DNA of 64,000 bases from Diphasiastrum complanatum (taxonomy: Eukaryota > Streptophyta > Lycopodiopsida > Lycopodiales > Lycopodiaceae): the NCBI GenBank assembly GCA_029204225.1, contig CM055105.1:15181132-15245131 (forward strand), given 5' to 3'. The notes under the pieces were generated by a model. It had not been told where the DNA came from, made no database searches, and saw only the letters and a program-made list of their open reading frames with translations. The position numbers and the translations under genes are program-made. Of this stretch, positions 22,007 to 32,760 are shown piece after piece. Position 1 is the first letter of the stretch. The number at the start of each line of letters is the position of its first letter.

Positions 22007-22094
22007 TCATTTTTATTGATTTAAAATTGAAGCGTTGCACGGTAACAAGACACGATCAGATACTATTTTTCATTCTTAAGTCATCGAATTATCG

Positions 22095-22415
22095 AGAAAC
22101 TAACTTCCGGATGGATTCACAAAACAAAGGTGGTCTCACAGTAGACAAGCTAAATGGATCCAATTATCATTTGAGAAAATTTAAGATGAAGACCTTGCTA
22201 ATTGCCAATGAGCTTTGGGATGTTGTAACAAGAATGAAAGTGAAGCTTAAAGTTGACACGACTGACTCCAAATGGAAATTGAAGGATGGTAAAGCTTTTG
22301 AGCTAATCATTCTCAATATTTCAAGTACCTAAATTGGCCATGTATATGAAGTTCAAACTTCGAAAGAAGTATGGGACATCTTGAGTGTGAAGAATATGCA
22401 AAATTTAGCTTGATA
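22095..22415 (+). pseudogene. Ty1/copia gag N-terminus
   Basis: After the primer-binding site comes MDSQNKGGLTVDKLNGSNYH, then LRKFKMKTLLIANELWDVV and FELIILNISST, with a stop, then GHVYEVQTSKEVWDIL. This is the conserved start of copia gag (LNGxNYxxWKxKM...LWxVV, ...A..I..ISS...V.....AKEAWDIL). The usual Trp before KFKMK is Arg. It breaks off at about 22415 where unrelated sequence begins. It would encode the capsid-like protein of the element; it is not functional here. Confidence 0.8.
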
Positions 22416-22429
22416 GTTTTTGCAATTTC

Positions 22430-23480
22430 ATGTCCATATATAAATGTCACATGTGTGGAGCATGTTCCCACGTGTGGAGGGTAGGCCTAATCATTTTAGT
22501 TCATTTATGTTGAGTTTGAGTAGTCAATAGTCCTCAAACCCGAGTTCTAGTGATGTAGTGACATTTGTCACATAATGTTAAATTGAAATGCATCTATTTG
22601 GCCCAATCACGTTTAGAGATGTAGATCACAAGGCCAATCACTTTAAGAAGTGCATTATATGTGGACCAATCATGTTTAGAGGTTTATATCATGAGGCCCA
22701 ATCAAATTGTGAGGTGGAAATCATGAGGTCCAATCATGATGAAAGGTGCGATCAAGCTATTTTTTCAAAAGGAGTGTCAGAAATATTGCTTGAGTAGGCC
22801 AATTTTGGATAAATAATGTCATTCCACACGTGTGGAGCCTGTTCCCACATGTGAATCATAGGCATAGGTTGATTCATAGTCAAAATCAAGAGCTATGTAG
22901 GCAAATAGTCAAGTTTTAGAAGACAAATTGCATTTTTGCCAATTTTTAGGTTTTTGTCGTCATGCAATTTCATTGGTTGAGCAAGGGCGAGGATAAGGGC
23001 TAATGAGTGGAAAATTTACAAACTTTGTAGCTCATTTGTGATGGATCAATGAAGAGAAAAAGTGAGATTTGCACATTTGTCTCTTGAATTTCATGCATTT
23101 CTTGTGATTTAATGCTTGGATCTTTGTTATTACGATCTATTGTATGAGTGACACATGTCAGCCTTCACTTGCCTATGTATCAGGGTACTGCCAAGCGGCA
23201 AGTGTTGATTGTGCATGGAATCGGCCATGTGTCGACGTTAGGAAGGGCTAGAGTTAAGGGGTGTTTGAGAATTGTGCATAAGTGAGGCTAAAGAAAGACA
23301 CTCCTCATCATAATTTATGCAGTAAAGGTTGGAAGGAAACAAGGTAGCCAGTTCCACCATGTTTCATAAAGTTTTGATGTTTATACATGTAGAGAAATCA
23401 ATAGGGATTGAAGTTTCAGATCGTTGTGCACAAGATATGCTAAGTTTTGAGTGAAGTTTTAGATTTTGAGCCTGACATAA
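22430..23480. mobile_element. Unclassified repeat, possibly a long LTR
   Basis: Two copies of a phrase of the type ccacacgtgtggagcctgtt-cccac occur near 22450 and 22830. The part around 23145-23210 (gacacatgtca ... agggtactgccaagcggcaa) resembles 42385-42450. An inverted copy of the first phrase is at 26398-26435. There is no coding sequence. The chromodomain remnant just before the 42.3-kb copy suggests an LTR of a chromodomain-type gypsy element, which is inference. Confidence 0.4.
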
Positions 23481-23499
23481 TGGCATCTGCATCGTTGAT

Positions 23500-23940
23500 T
23501 TCTACGCCATTTGTAGACATCTGCTCAAGAAGAGTTTTAAAGTTGTTCAATGATTCGTAATTGAATTTGAATCAGCCATTTTAAATGAAAAAAGCTTTTT
23601 TCTCAGATGAAGTTTGTCAGTCACGTCTCTAATGTCATAGAGAGTGCTTAGAATATTCCAAGCTTCTAATGAAGTTCGAGCGCTTCGAATATGACTAATA
23701 TGATTATCTCTTATATTGAGAGTAAGAGATAAGAGATAAGAGATAAGCACATTGGCCTATCCATCCTTCTGCTTTCATCTGGTATTGGCCCCCAGATCTG
23801 CAATAGGCTTAACCTTAATACCTTCGACAACTTCCCAAAGCTCTTTCGCTTGTAGGATCACCCTCATTTTGAATTTCCATAAGTGATAGTTGTCGACATC
23901 CAACTTTTCAATAGAATTCAAAGATGACACATCCATTGTA
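23500..23940 (-). pseudogene. Ty1/copia gag N-terminus
   Basis: Reading leftward from about 23935: MDVSSLNSIEKLDVDNYHLW, then KFKMRVILQAKELWEVVEG and KVKPIADLGA. The frame then switches to LISYLLSLTLNIRDNHI, SARTSLEAWNILSTLYD and KLHLRKKLFSFKMADSNSIT. This is standard copia gag order, and here the WKFKM tryptophan is kept. It is preceded on the same strand by a decayed primer-binding site and an LTR, so it is the 5' end of an element whose remainder is missing to the left. Confidence 0.85.
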
Positions 23941-24010
23941 GATAAATCTAATAATGAAAATATGGCAATGAAGATAGACGCTTTGAACTAGTTACAAAAG
24001 CTATGATCTA

Positions 24011-24022
24011 GCTCTAATATCA
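24011..24022 (-). other. Copia primer-binding site, decayed
   Basis: The minus strand reads TGATATTAGAGC against the usual TGGTATCAGAGC. It sits between LTR and gag. Confidence 0.65.
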
Positions 24023-24029
24023 TGCTGGA

Positions 24030-24858
24030 AAATAGTTGTATATCAATCAAATAACTATTCGACAACGATAGTTCAAATGAGTATTTGATACCGATATTTC
24101 TATAGTCGGTAGTAGAAACAATAGTTAATGTAATAACAAACTATTTCAATACTATCATACCCACTGCATACTATCATTCACAAGTGCGAAAAATGAAGGA
24201 CAAAAAAAGATCGCTTCAATGCCAATTATCAGAACTTAGATCATAATAGCATAAATAACAGAAACAGTAGAACAAGAGACGTTGTGTGTCGAATTGTCAA
24301 ATGCAGACTATATTGCTAAATGGTGAAAAGAACATCTGATGTCTACTCTAATTGTACTATAATAATAGCGCATCTAATTATGCTATAAATTTCACTTATA
24401 CACAAACTATAATTGCAACAACTAATTAATGATTAGTCTTCGTGAGCCTTGCACAATATCCTAAGTAAGAAACTCATAGAGTAAGGACTCCCTACAACAA
24501 GGCCTAATATAAGGAGATGGAGAGGCCAGTTTGGCCACATTCTTCTCTCCACCTCCACAATAGCAGATATCTTGTCGGCTCTTGGTTGGTTATGATAGGG
24601 CCTATTATGTAAGGATCTGTATTGTAGAACCTCATAGCATCGTTCTTTACGACTAATTATGGAAGGACCCATAAAAGAGAACCTCATAAAATCATTTTTA
24701 ACAGTCTCTTATGGCTAAGTTTCTACAACTTGACTGTATCATAATCTCACGTCTGTAGACTATTCATTTCTTGTTTAAAACCTTGAGCAAAACTACATGG
24801 TAATTGAAGTTACTGGTCCCCATTAAAGATGATAATTCACAAGGGATAAATCTTCAAC
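24030..24858 (-). mobile_element. Ty1/copia LTR
   Basis: On the minus strand it starts TGTTGAAGATTTATCCC directly after a polypurine tract (aaaagggag) and ends near the primer-binding site. Internal sequence flanks it on both sides: RNase H tail plus polypurine tract to the right, primer-binding site plus gag to the left. Confidence 0.7.
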
Positions 24859-25000
24859 ACTCCCTTTTAATGTGAATCTTTGAAGTGTGTGATTTTCAAA
24901 TTCAATATTGTACAAGATCTGAGATAAGTCTTTGCTTTAATGCCTTAGTTAAAACATCTATGGTCATGAACTTTGTAATGTAGTGTGAAATACAAACTCC
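24859..25000 (-). pseudogene. Copia RNase H C-terminus and polypurine tract
   Basis: The minus strand reads FMTIDVLTKALKQRLISDLV, which matches the copia pol ending (ADxFTKALxxxRL), followed by the tract aaaagggag. Only about 40 codons can be recognised. Confidence 0.6.
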
Positions 25001-25690
25001 AAATTAAAATGAATGGCATATGGATTTTATAGAAGCATATTCTCGCATGACATCATGGAGAAAATAATTTCCTTCATATAAGAATGGCAAAGTGGAGAAT
25101 AAAGTGGTCCTTGGGGACAATAGCATTCAAGAGACCAAGGGACATGGGATGATATTCAAAGATATCAAGTGACATGGGACAATAACAATCCAACTTGATT
25201 GTGGTGGGAAGGTGTATTACAAATTACAATCTACATTTCAAATTTGGCAAAAATGTCTACTTCTAGTAGCTTCATCGACAATGATATGAAAGTATGATTC
25301 TAAAAGATCGGTTCTTGATAAAAAGACATGAAGTAGAATTTCAATGTCAACATGAGAGGAGTGAAAGTTGATGGAAAGTTGTAAAAGCTGTAGAAAAAGT
25401 ACAAAAAGGACCAAGAGTGGATCCTAATCTGATCCTCAAGAGGGACTGGTTGTCAGATTACTTGATCTGTCAATCTACTTGAGATTAAGATCAATCTAGA
25501 TCAATTCTAGACACAAAATCCTAACAAGAACAATCATTAATTGAAGGTAGGTGTACTTTCTGGTTTCACACGTGTGAAACATTGTCCGAGTACAGACTCC
25601 AACCTGAAAATCAAGTGCACATTGATAGAATTTCAAAACAATCAAAACAAATGTAGACAAATGGAGAGAATCACTCAAAATTGCTTACAA
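25001..25690. other. Non-coding, nothing recognised
   Basis: Contains a cacacgtgtgaaac phrase near 25568 that resembles those at 22450, 22830 and in the adjacent inverted repeat. Confidence 0.4.
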
Positions 25691-26252
25691 GTTAGGTGTC
25701 ATATCCCATGTGTAGAGGACAACTCACACGTGTGGAATAAGCTGAAGTAGGCGAATTTTAACTTCTAAAAGATTTCCAAGTAGATTTCCATATAGAAGGA
25801 AAATGGACCAAAAGTGCTCAAAATAGAAGGTTTTGTCCAAGTGTCAGTTTTGCATGATGAATTATCATATGACAAAGCACCTTCACACATGTGGGATTAG
25901 AGGGATGATCAGTACCACGAGCTCCCACTTATTGTATATATAGAGCCACATTTGGCCATAATCATAGGTGTCTCACTATGATTATGGCCAAATGTGGCTC
26001 TATATATACAATAAGTGGGAGTTTGTGGTACTGATCATCCTTCTAATCCCACAGGTGTGAAGGTGCGTTGTCATATGATGATTCATCATGCAAAACTGAT
26101 GCTTGGACAAAACCTTCTATTTTGAGCACTTTTGGTCCATTTTCCTTCTATATGGAGATCTACTTGGAAATCTTCTAGAAGTCAAAATTCGCCTACTTCA
26201 GCTTATTCCACATGTGTGAGCTGTCCTCTACACATGGGATATGACACCTAAC
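25691..26252. repeat. 276-bp inverted repeat with 10-nt loop
   Basis: The left arm is 25691-25966, the loop 25967-25976, the right arm 25977-26252. The arms are equal in length, align without gaps by eye, and differ at roughly 14 positions. Both outer ends start GTTAGGTGTCATATCCCATG. CAA precedes the left end and follows the right end, a possible 3-bp target duplication. It could be a MITE-like fold-back insertion or a hairpin-RNA locus. Confidence 0.95.
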
Positions 26253-26639
26253 CAAAGGATGTGGCTGATGCAATCAATAGATTGATGCCATGTGTCATAT
26301 GTCTAGAAAACTAGTTTTTGGCCATTTTAGCCACTAGAACTTGAATTAAATCATATGTACAATATATATGATTATGGTACATGACAAATACACTATTTTC
26401 ACACGTGGGAACAGGCTCCACACATGTGTGTTTATCTATATACAAGATTTTTGGCCTCTACCAAGCTTATTTTTGCATTTTTCACAAAAGCTATAGTCAA
26501 TTGTGAATCAACAAGCATGATGACTTAAGTAATTTATGGCATGAAGATATGGCCATCTTAACTATTCTAGCCTCGAGCTTTTTAGATGGCCTAAGGGATT
26601 GTCTATACTATGTAATGGAAAGGGATGAAAAAGAAAATT

Positions 26640-27120
26640 TTGTTTGAATGCAACATATAGGACAAAGGGTTCTTTGAAACTCATCCATACATATATTTGG
26701 AAACCCTCACAAACACAATCAATTGGTCTGATATACTTCAATTCATTTATTGATGATTATTTCATGGCTTTAAATAATGAAGTCAGTCATAGGCTAAGTA
26801 GCTCATTGAAAATAAATTGGGAAGGAAAATCAAAGTTCTAAGAAGTGATCATGGAGTCGAGCACAATCTATTGAATTTGATAGATTGTGGAAGTATAGTG
26901 GACCAAACATACACTCCACATTAGAATTGAGTTGCAGAAAAGGAAAATAGGAACTTAGTTAAGTGTGCGAGGAGCATGATGAAGGCAAAAAGGGTTGGGC
27001 AAAACCAGTGAGGACAAAAGCGTATTTGCAAAACTATCCTTCAAAGAAAAATTTTATTGCCATCTTAAGGTTCAGCCCTCAAAACATAGTCTTCGTATAT
27101 GATATGTAATTCCAAAATCA
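26640..27120 (+). pseudogene. Ty1/copia integrase fragment
   Basis: Reads GSLKLIHTYIWKPSQTQSIG, YFNSFIDDY, then VLRSDHGVEHN, YTPH-N-VAEKENRNLVKCAR and MMKAK. This follows the copia integrase order (HTDIWGP; LRSDNGGE; TPQQNGVAERKNRTL). Of the catalytic triad the first Asp is Tyr, the second is kept, and the Glu survives as AEKEN. Multiple stops and frameshifts are present. Its fragmentary neighbours give no matching RT. Confidence 0.75.
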
Positions 27121-27436
27121 AAGCCATATATTAGCCAAAAGTTATGGAGTGGTAGTCTAGTACCAAATTACATTCCAAATGGAGTCTATAATTTCACAAA
27201 AGCAAATGACAACCAATATGCTAGGCAAAAATTTCCTACCACCATTTAAGAACTCATTCTTCAAAACTGGCTTTCAGCATATAGTCTTCTTTCTCTTCCA
27301 ACACACTTGAAAGTCACCACCAACAATATGGATTGGACATTCCAAAAAGACAATCATGAATTCTTTTTGGTGTTTGAATCAACATCAAAACTGTAAATGT
27401 AGAAAGTAAATCAGCCTTAATGTGCATGTCGTGCAC

Positions 27437-27438
<2 letters not shown>
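27121..27438. other. Non-coding, nothing recognised
   Basis: No motif seen. Confidence 0.4.

Positions 27439-27514
<76 letters not shown>
27439..27514. repeat. (AG)38 microsatellite
   Basis: A pure run of about 76 bp. Confidence 0.98.
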
Positions 27515-27516
<2 letters not shown>

Positions 27517-27714
27517 ACAAGATTTCACATAGTCCCTCTTGACAAGTCAAGACCAAACCCTTTGAACCCTTCAATTTATAGCATAATAGGTAAAAATATA
27601 GTTGTATAAAGTTTAACAGTACTGAGTACCATAAAGCGAAGCAAGTTTTAAGACACCTAGCTAATACTTGCCACCATTACACACAACAAGATCGCACAAG
27701 TTACTTCTTATCCT

Positions 27715-28311
27715 TACCATCAAGGGGCACCCAACGAGGCTCCAAGGTACAGCGCACCGAATCAACAACAACATATGGCCTTACCTGCACCACCAGGGCC
27801 AGCCAATCAACAAGTGGCCCATGTAAACCTGACAGTAGCGGAACCAGAGATGCAAATGCCACCTCAACTTGAGCAGTAGCAATGGTACGGACCAGACGAA
27901 CCATTTATGGATCCTGCCATAAATGAATATGTTGCGGCCTATGCAGCTCAAACTCAGCGTCAAGGCGGAAGAAATTACGGCTGCTACGGATGTGGCGAAG
28001 GACACAGAATTGCGGAATGTCCTTACAAAGGACAATATACATCCTTCTGCCGAGAATGTGGCTATGGACATTGTTTCAAGAATTGTCCATTTAAACCTCG
28101 AACCAGTGCACCTCTTAACTTCATTGCAATACAGCAACCAGCAATTCCAGCAAGGATGTCATCGGAAGGACGACAATTCCACGCTCCTGTGTTAGTTGTT
28201 ACGCGAGCACAGAAGAGGCAGGAAGTGGCTCCCTCACCACCACCATCGGTCACTGACGACCAACCCTCAACTTCCAAACCATATCCGAATGTGAGGGAAG
28301 AAAGAAGGTAG
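27715..28311 (+). pseudogene. Ty3/gypsy gag (nucleocapsid part) with two zinc knuckles
   Basis: Reads LPAPPGPANQQVAHVNLTVA, then a stop in place of Gln, then YGPDEPFMDPAINEYVAAYA. Two zinc knuckles follow: CYGCGEGHRIAECP (CX2CX4HX4C) and CRECGYGHCFKNCP. After them comes a disordered tail with TRAQKRQEVAPSPP. The upstream part aligns with the minus-strand element at 57300-57150 (LTAPPGNQAPQVNLTEA). The frame ends at TAG 28309-28311 where Gln is likely. To its left only unrelated DNA and a microsatellite are seen, so the 5' end of this element is lost. Confidence 0.85.
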
Positions 28312-29418
28312 TACCAGAAAATAAGGCATCGGGTACAGAAAGCACAAGCGGAGGAAAAAGAGCAAGAAAGAGACAATTCCACGGAACCTCTAGTTGGCGT
28401 CGAACGGATACCGCAAGCGGGCTCACCACTGCGCACTGATCAGAATGATCGGTTGCACCAACATGAACCACCTTTTCATAGGGTGGAGCCCGAGAAACCA
28501 CGCACTGAAACGCTCACACTTTTATTGTCAAGTCGTGTTAGTTTACCACTCGGAGAACTACTGCAGATTGCACCACAAGCGAAAAGCCTTCTAGCTGAAT
28601 GGGCCAAAGCGGATGAGGAGCCAGTAGCGCCTGAGCTCATATATTGTACGGGCTATGAAGAAACAAGTAACGTCCTCCACATTGGAGCAGCATGGGAAAG
28701 TGAGGAACACAACATCACTTTATCAATCAAACACAAGAGATACGAGGACGAGGCAGCAGCGGTAGATGGAGGATCGGGTGTCAATTTGATCTCCACTACT
28801 TTGTATGAAAAATGGGGTTTGCAAGGGTTGAAGCCAGCAAGATTCGCCATCAAGCTAGCGGATCAATCCTATGTGAAACCAAAAGGTGTAGTTGCCGATA
28901 TCCCCGCAAAGATAGCAGGCATGCAGTTTGTGATTACTTTCGTAGTCATGGATATACCTGAATCTCCATCTGCATACTGTGTTTTACTGGGAAGACCATG
29001 GTTGAGGACTGCGCAAGTAGTACACAACTGGAGTATGGGAAAACTCACCTTCGAGAACAGAGAACAAGCTGTAAAGGTTGATCCAACCACATGGGCGGTG
29101 ATACCTATTACACCCAAAGCTTATGATAGATCATCTACGACAGATTACACGATTGATCGCCCAAGGCCAGCCAAGGGAGGTCACTATGATTCAGAGACGG
29201 ATGTCGTAAGATGGATGGATGCGTTAGCAACTATTGATTGCCGAGCATGTCAATATGAATCAGATCCGGAACCCAGTACATCTTCACCCAAGTGTTACAC
29301 TATGGACACACCAATCACATTTGGGGTGAATATGATAAACATAGCATGGCTGTCAGCGGAGCCTATTGAGAACCCAGTGGACGATGATCTAGTCCCTTGG
29401 CAACATGCTCTAACTTAA
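28312..29418 (+). pseudogene. Ty3/gypsy aspartic protease region
   Basis: Residues 90-260 of the 321-residue frame (28453-29418) carry a retropepsin-like fold: AAAVDGGSGVNLIST as the active-site loop (D-G-G rather than D-T/S-G), then KPARFAIKLADQS, KIAGMQFVITFVVMD and the flap-side VLLGRPWLR. The following 110 residues are a linker unique to this family (STTDYTIDRPRP ... FGVNMINIAW), also present in the minus-strand element (55860-56100). It would process the polyprotein. It is separated from gag and RT by stops, so the element is inactive. Confidence 0.85.
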
Positions 29419-30187
29419 TGACAAGGAGATTGAGCTGACTGATAAACAGGTCCTACACCACATGGACCCAGATCGTTACGGAACCAAGAAAGTACCAGCT
29501 GAACCACCATAAAAGTCTGTTATGGCAAAAATCTCAAGGATCGATCCACCCAAGTCACCTGTGAATAAGAAGAATCAGTTGAAGCAACGCTACAACCAGG
29601 TGATCCGATGGAGTGATCTACCTGAAGAGGTGATAGCTATAGTGGATATTGATATTCGCAACCACGAGGCGAATGTCACGGCAGTCCCGATGAAAGACAA
29701 CAAGGATGAACCCACCAAAATGACAAAAAAGGGCAAAAAAAAGATGTTGGACTCCTTGAAGTCAATCAAGATAGATTCAGATACAATGTCATCTTCTACA
29801 CAAGTGACAAAAAATCAAAAAATGACCAGTCGGGCTAAGATCAGTATGCTAAAGGAGGAATCTTGACGAGCGCCAATTCACGAGATGCCTGAGACTTTCA
29901 AGAATTATACCTTGGACGACGTGGTAATCATGATGCCGCAAGCCCAGAGAGAACTTGATCAAAGTCAGGCACCAACGGAACAAGTCTTCAAGGGACCTGC
30001 GCGAACACAGCCGATGAATCTTGTCGAGCCAGGTGAAGAAGAAAATATAGTACATGTGGGAGAGCAGTTAACACCCACACAGTTCCAAAGACTACAATTG
30101 TTGTTGGTGGAGTATGAAGACTGTTTTGCCTGAAGTTATAGTGACCTGAAGGGCATTCCACCAACAGTAGTCCAACACACCATACCC
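29419..30187 (+). pseudogene. Ty3/gypsy PR-RT linker
   Basis: Low-complexity Lys-rich frame (29522-29866), then FKNYTLDDVVIMMPQAQREL and EQLTPTQFQRLQLLLVEYED followed by CFA. A TGA replaces the Trp of the usual CFAWS motif at 30131-30133. The same order appears at 55216-55090 on the minus strand, where the Trp is kept (CFAWSYNDLKGIP). Confidence 0.75.
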
Positions 30188-31003
30188 TTGGTGGACGGAA
30201 CAGTTCCCAAGGTAAGCCGTTATTATTGCTGCAACCCGAATTATATTGAGTTGATCAAGCAAGAGTTGCAGAAGCTGATGGATGCAGATTTCATCTATGA
30301 AATCGAGCACACGGAATGGGTATCACCGATAGTCATAATACCCAAGAAGAACGGCAAAATGCAGATTTGTGTGAATCTGAAGGCGCTAAATGCAGTCACC
30401 AAAAAGGATTATTTTCCTCTACCATTTACGGAAAGTGTCCTCGATAGAGTAGCTGGAACCGAAGCCTACAGTTTTCTAGACTGCTTCAGCGGCTACAACC
30501 AGATGAAGATAGCCCCCTAAGACCATCACAAGACAGCATTTGCCATGAAATGGGGAACCTATGCCTATAAAGTGATGTCATTCGGACTTTGCAATGTCCC
30601 AAGCACCTTCCAGCAAGTCATGAAGACGACATTCAAAGATTATCTGCAAAAATTTCTGGAAATTTTCTTGGACGATCTGTGCGTGCATAGACAAGACTCA
30701 GAACACTTATCCAATTTGGAGAAGGTGTTACAAAAATGTCGTGACTACCAGATCTCCCTGAATCCAAAAAAATGTCAATTCTGGGTGACACATGGCTTGA
30801 TTCTCGGCCATATAGTGTCAAGACACAGGATCGCCACAAATCTATCAAAGATTAGGATCATTGTTGATCTACCACCACCGGGGACGATCCGCGAAGTCTA
30901 CATCTTCATGGGTCATGCTAACTATTATAGGATCTTCATTCTTGATTTTGCGGAGTTAGCCCGACCAATTTACAAACTCACGACGGATCCACATTGGTCC
31001 TAA
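30188..31003 (+). pseudogene. Ty3/gypsy reverse transcriptase
   Basis: RT palm and fingers run YIELIKQELQKLMDADFI, EWVSPIVIIPKKNGKMQICV, NLKALNAVTKKDYFPLPF, YSFLDCFSGYNQMKIAP, a stop where Glu/Gln is usual (30518-30520), then KTAFAMKWGTYAYKVMSFGL, FQQVMKTTF and the catalytic IFLDDLCVH near 30665. Next come KKCQFWVTHGLILGHIVS and the thumb REVYIFMGHANYYRIFI. Both catalytic aspartates are present. A frameshift at about 31000 leads into RNase H. This is the best-preserved domain of the element and is diagnostic of the Tat/Athila-like side of Ty3/gypsy, a judgement made by eye. Confidence 0.9.
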
Positions 31004-31480
31004 AGGCTTTCCAAATGCTTAAGGATGCATTAGTTTTAGCACCAATCTTACGCCCACCCAATTGGTCCATTGAGTTTCACGTGCATACGGACACATCAAA
31101 GTATGCAGTTGGAGCAGTCTTAACCCAGCCAGGTGAACATAAAAAGGATTTTCCAATCCGATTTGCAAGCCGATAGCTCAGTGATACCGAAATGAATTAT
31201 CCAACCATAGAGCGGGAAGCACTGGCAATGATCTATGCAGTTAAGAAATTTCGACACTACCTGATGGCCACACATTTTGCTTTTTATACAGACCATCAAC
31301 CCTTGCTCTATCTCATTAATAAAACTTGCAACACTGAAAGAATCACTAGATGGCTACTTCTATTGTTGGAATTTGATTTTCGGATAATAGTTCGCAAGGG
31401 AAAACAACACTACATGGCAGATCATGTGTCACGAATCAAGGGACAGGAGATTGCAATCCAACCCGATGATGAACTGGCAG
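31004..31480 (+). pseudogene. Ty3/gypsy RNase H
   Basis: Reads FHVHTDTSKYAVGAVLTQPG, then SR with a stop for Gln (31174-31176), LSDTEMNYPTIEREALAMIY, FYTDHQPLLYLINK, ERITRWLLLLLEFDF and KQHYMADHVSR. The D-E-D pattern of retroelement RNase H (TDTS, ERE, TDHQ) is complete. It degrades the RNA strand during reverse transcription. Confidence 0.88.
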
Positions 31481-32760
31481 ATGCTATCTTATTTTACGTG
31501 GACACAGTACCAGAATGGGCTGCCAACATTGTTGAATATCTAATGTGGGGCCAACCAGATAAATCACTACCAAAGGCGGAACAACGGAAATTGATCTTGA
31601 AGGCTAGACCTTATCAGCTGATTGTCGGCCAGTTGTATCGAAGAGGACCCGACGGAATTCTTTGGCAGTGTGTTCTTCCTTATGAAGCCACCCAGATCAT
31701 TTTGCTTTCACATGAAGGCATGGGTGGAGGCCATTTTGCATCCGACATTACAGTTTGCAAGATCTTGCAATCAGGATGTTGGTGGCCAACGATTTATAAG
31801 GATACGGAGGAATACTTGAAAAAGTACGATGTGTGGCAAAGGGTGAGAAGGCCAAAGAGATTGAATTATGACCTATTGCACCCGGTCTTATCCCAAGCAC
31901 CATTCGAAAAGTGAGAATTGGATTACATCGGTCCAATTCACCCTGCAACAAGGAGTTCCCAAGCTCGATACATAATTGTAGCCACAAACTACCTCACCAA
32001 GTGGGTCGAAGCCAAGACAGTAAGAGTAGCTGATGCTAGGACCACTGCCAAGTTCCTTTATGAAAATATCATTGTGCGCTTTGGATGCCCGGTAGAGCTA
32101 GTCAGCGATCGCGGAAGCCATTTCATCAATGAGACCATCAGGGTCCTGTTGGAGGGATTCTTCGTGATCCACAGAACCAGTACGCCTTATTATCCTCGTG
32201 GTAATGGGCAAGCAGAATCATCCAATAAGATCCTGTGTAACGTGCTCACAAAAACATTTGAAGCTAGCAGATCAGATTGGGAACACAAGTTGCATGCTGC
32301 ACTGTGGGCATTCAGGATAGCATATAAAGGAAGCACTGATCAAACACCCTTCCAATTGGTATATGGTCAGGATGTTGTGATGCCAGTAGAGTTTTTAGTT
32401 CCTTCATTAAGGATTGCCACCACGCAACGTCTTAATGAGTCCAAATCTCTACAACTACGCCACGAAGCTCTGCATAAACTCTGTGAAACACGCTTACTAG
32501 CTGTGCATGCACTGGCAGCTGAAAAGGAAAGACACATAGCATGGCATGATCGCAGATTACAAAAGAAGGATCTTTGCTCTGGAGATCTGGTCCTGATGTA
32601 TAAAACCAAGGTGATCAAGGAAAAGCTAAAATTCACAGGCTAAGGTCCTTATCGGATCAAAGAAATTCTTAATCATGGAGCCGTGAATTTAGAAAAGCTA
32701 GATGGGACACCATTCGATACACCCATCAATGGTAGTCGGTTGCCCTAGTACTGGCCACCA
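31481..32760 (+). pseudogene. Ty3/gypsy integrase
   Basis: The N-terminal zinc-binding region is damaged: HEGMGGGHFASDITVCK is kept, but the CDVCQR motif reads YDVWQR, so both cysteines are lost. After a TGA for Trp (31912-31914) the core follows: LDYIGPIHPATR, FGCPVELVSDRGSHFINETI and NGQAESSNKILCNVL, with Asp, Asp and Glu all present. The C-terminal part has FQLVYGQDVVMPVEFLVPSL, GDLVLMYKTK, a TAA, then GPYRIKEI and GTPFDTPINGS-LP-YWPP. No chromodomain is present, as expected for non-chromovirus Ty3 elements. Confidence 0.9.
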
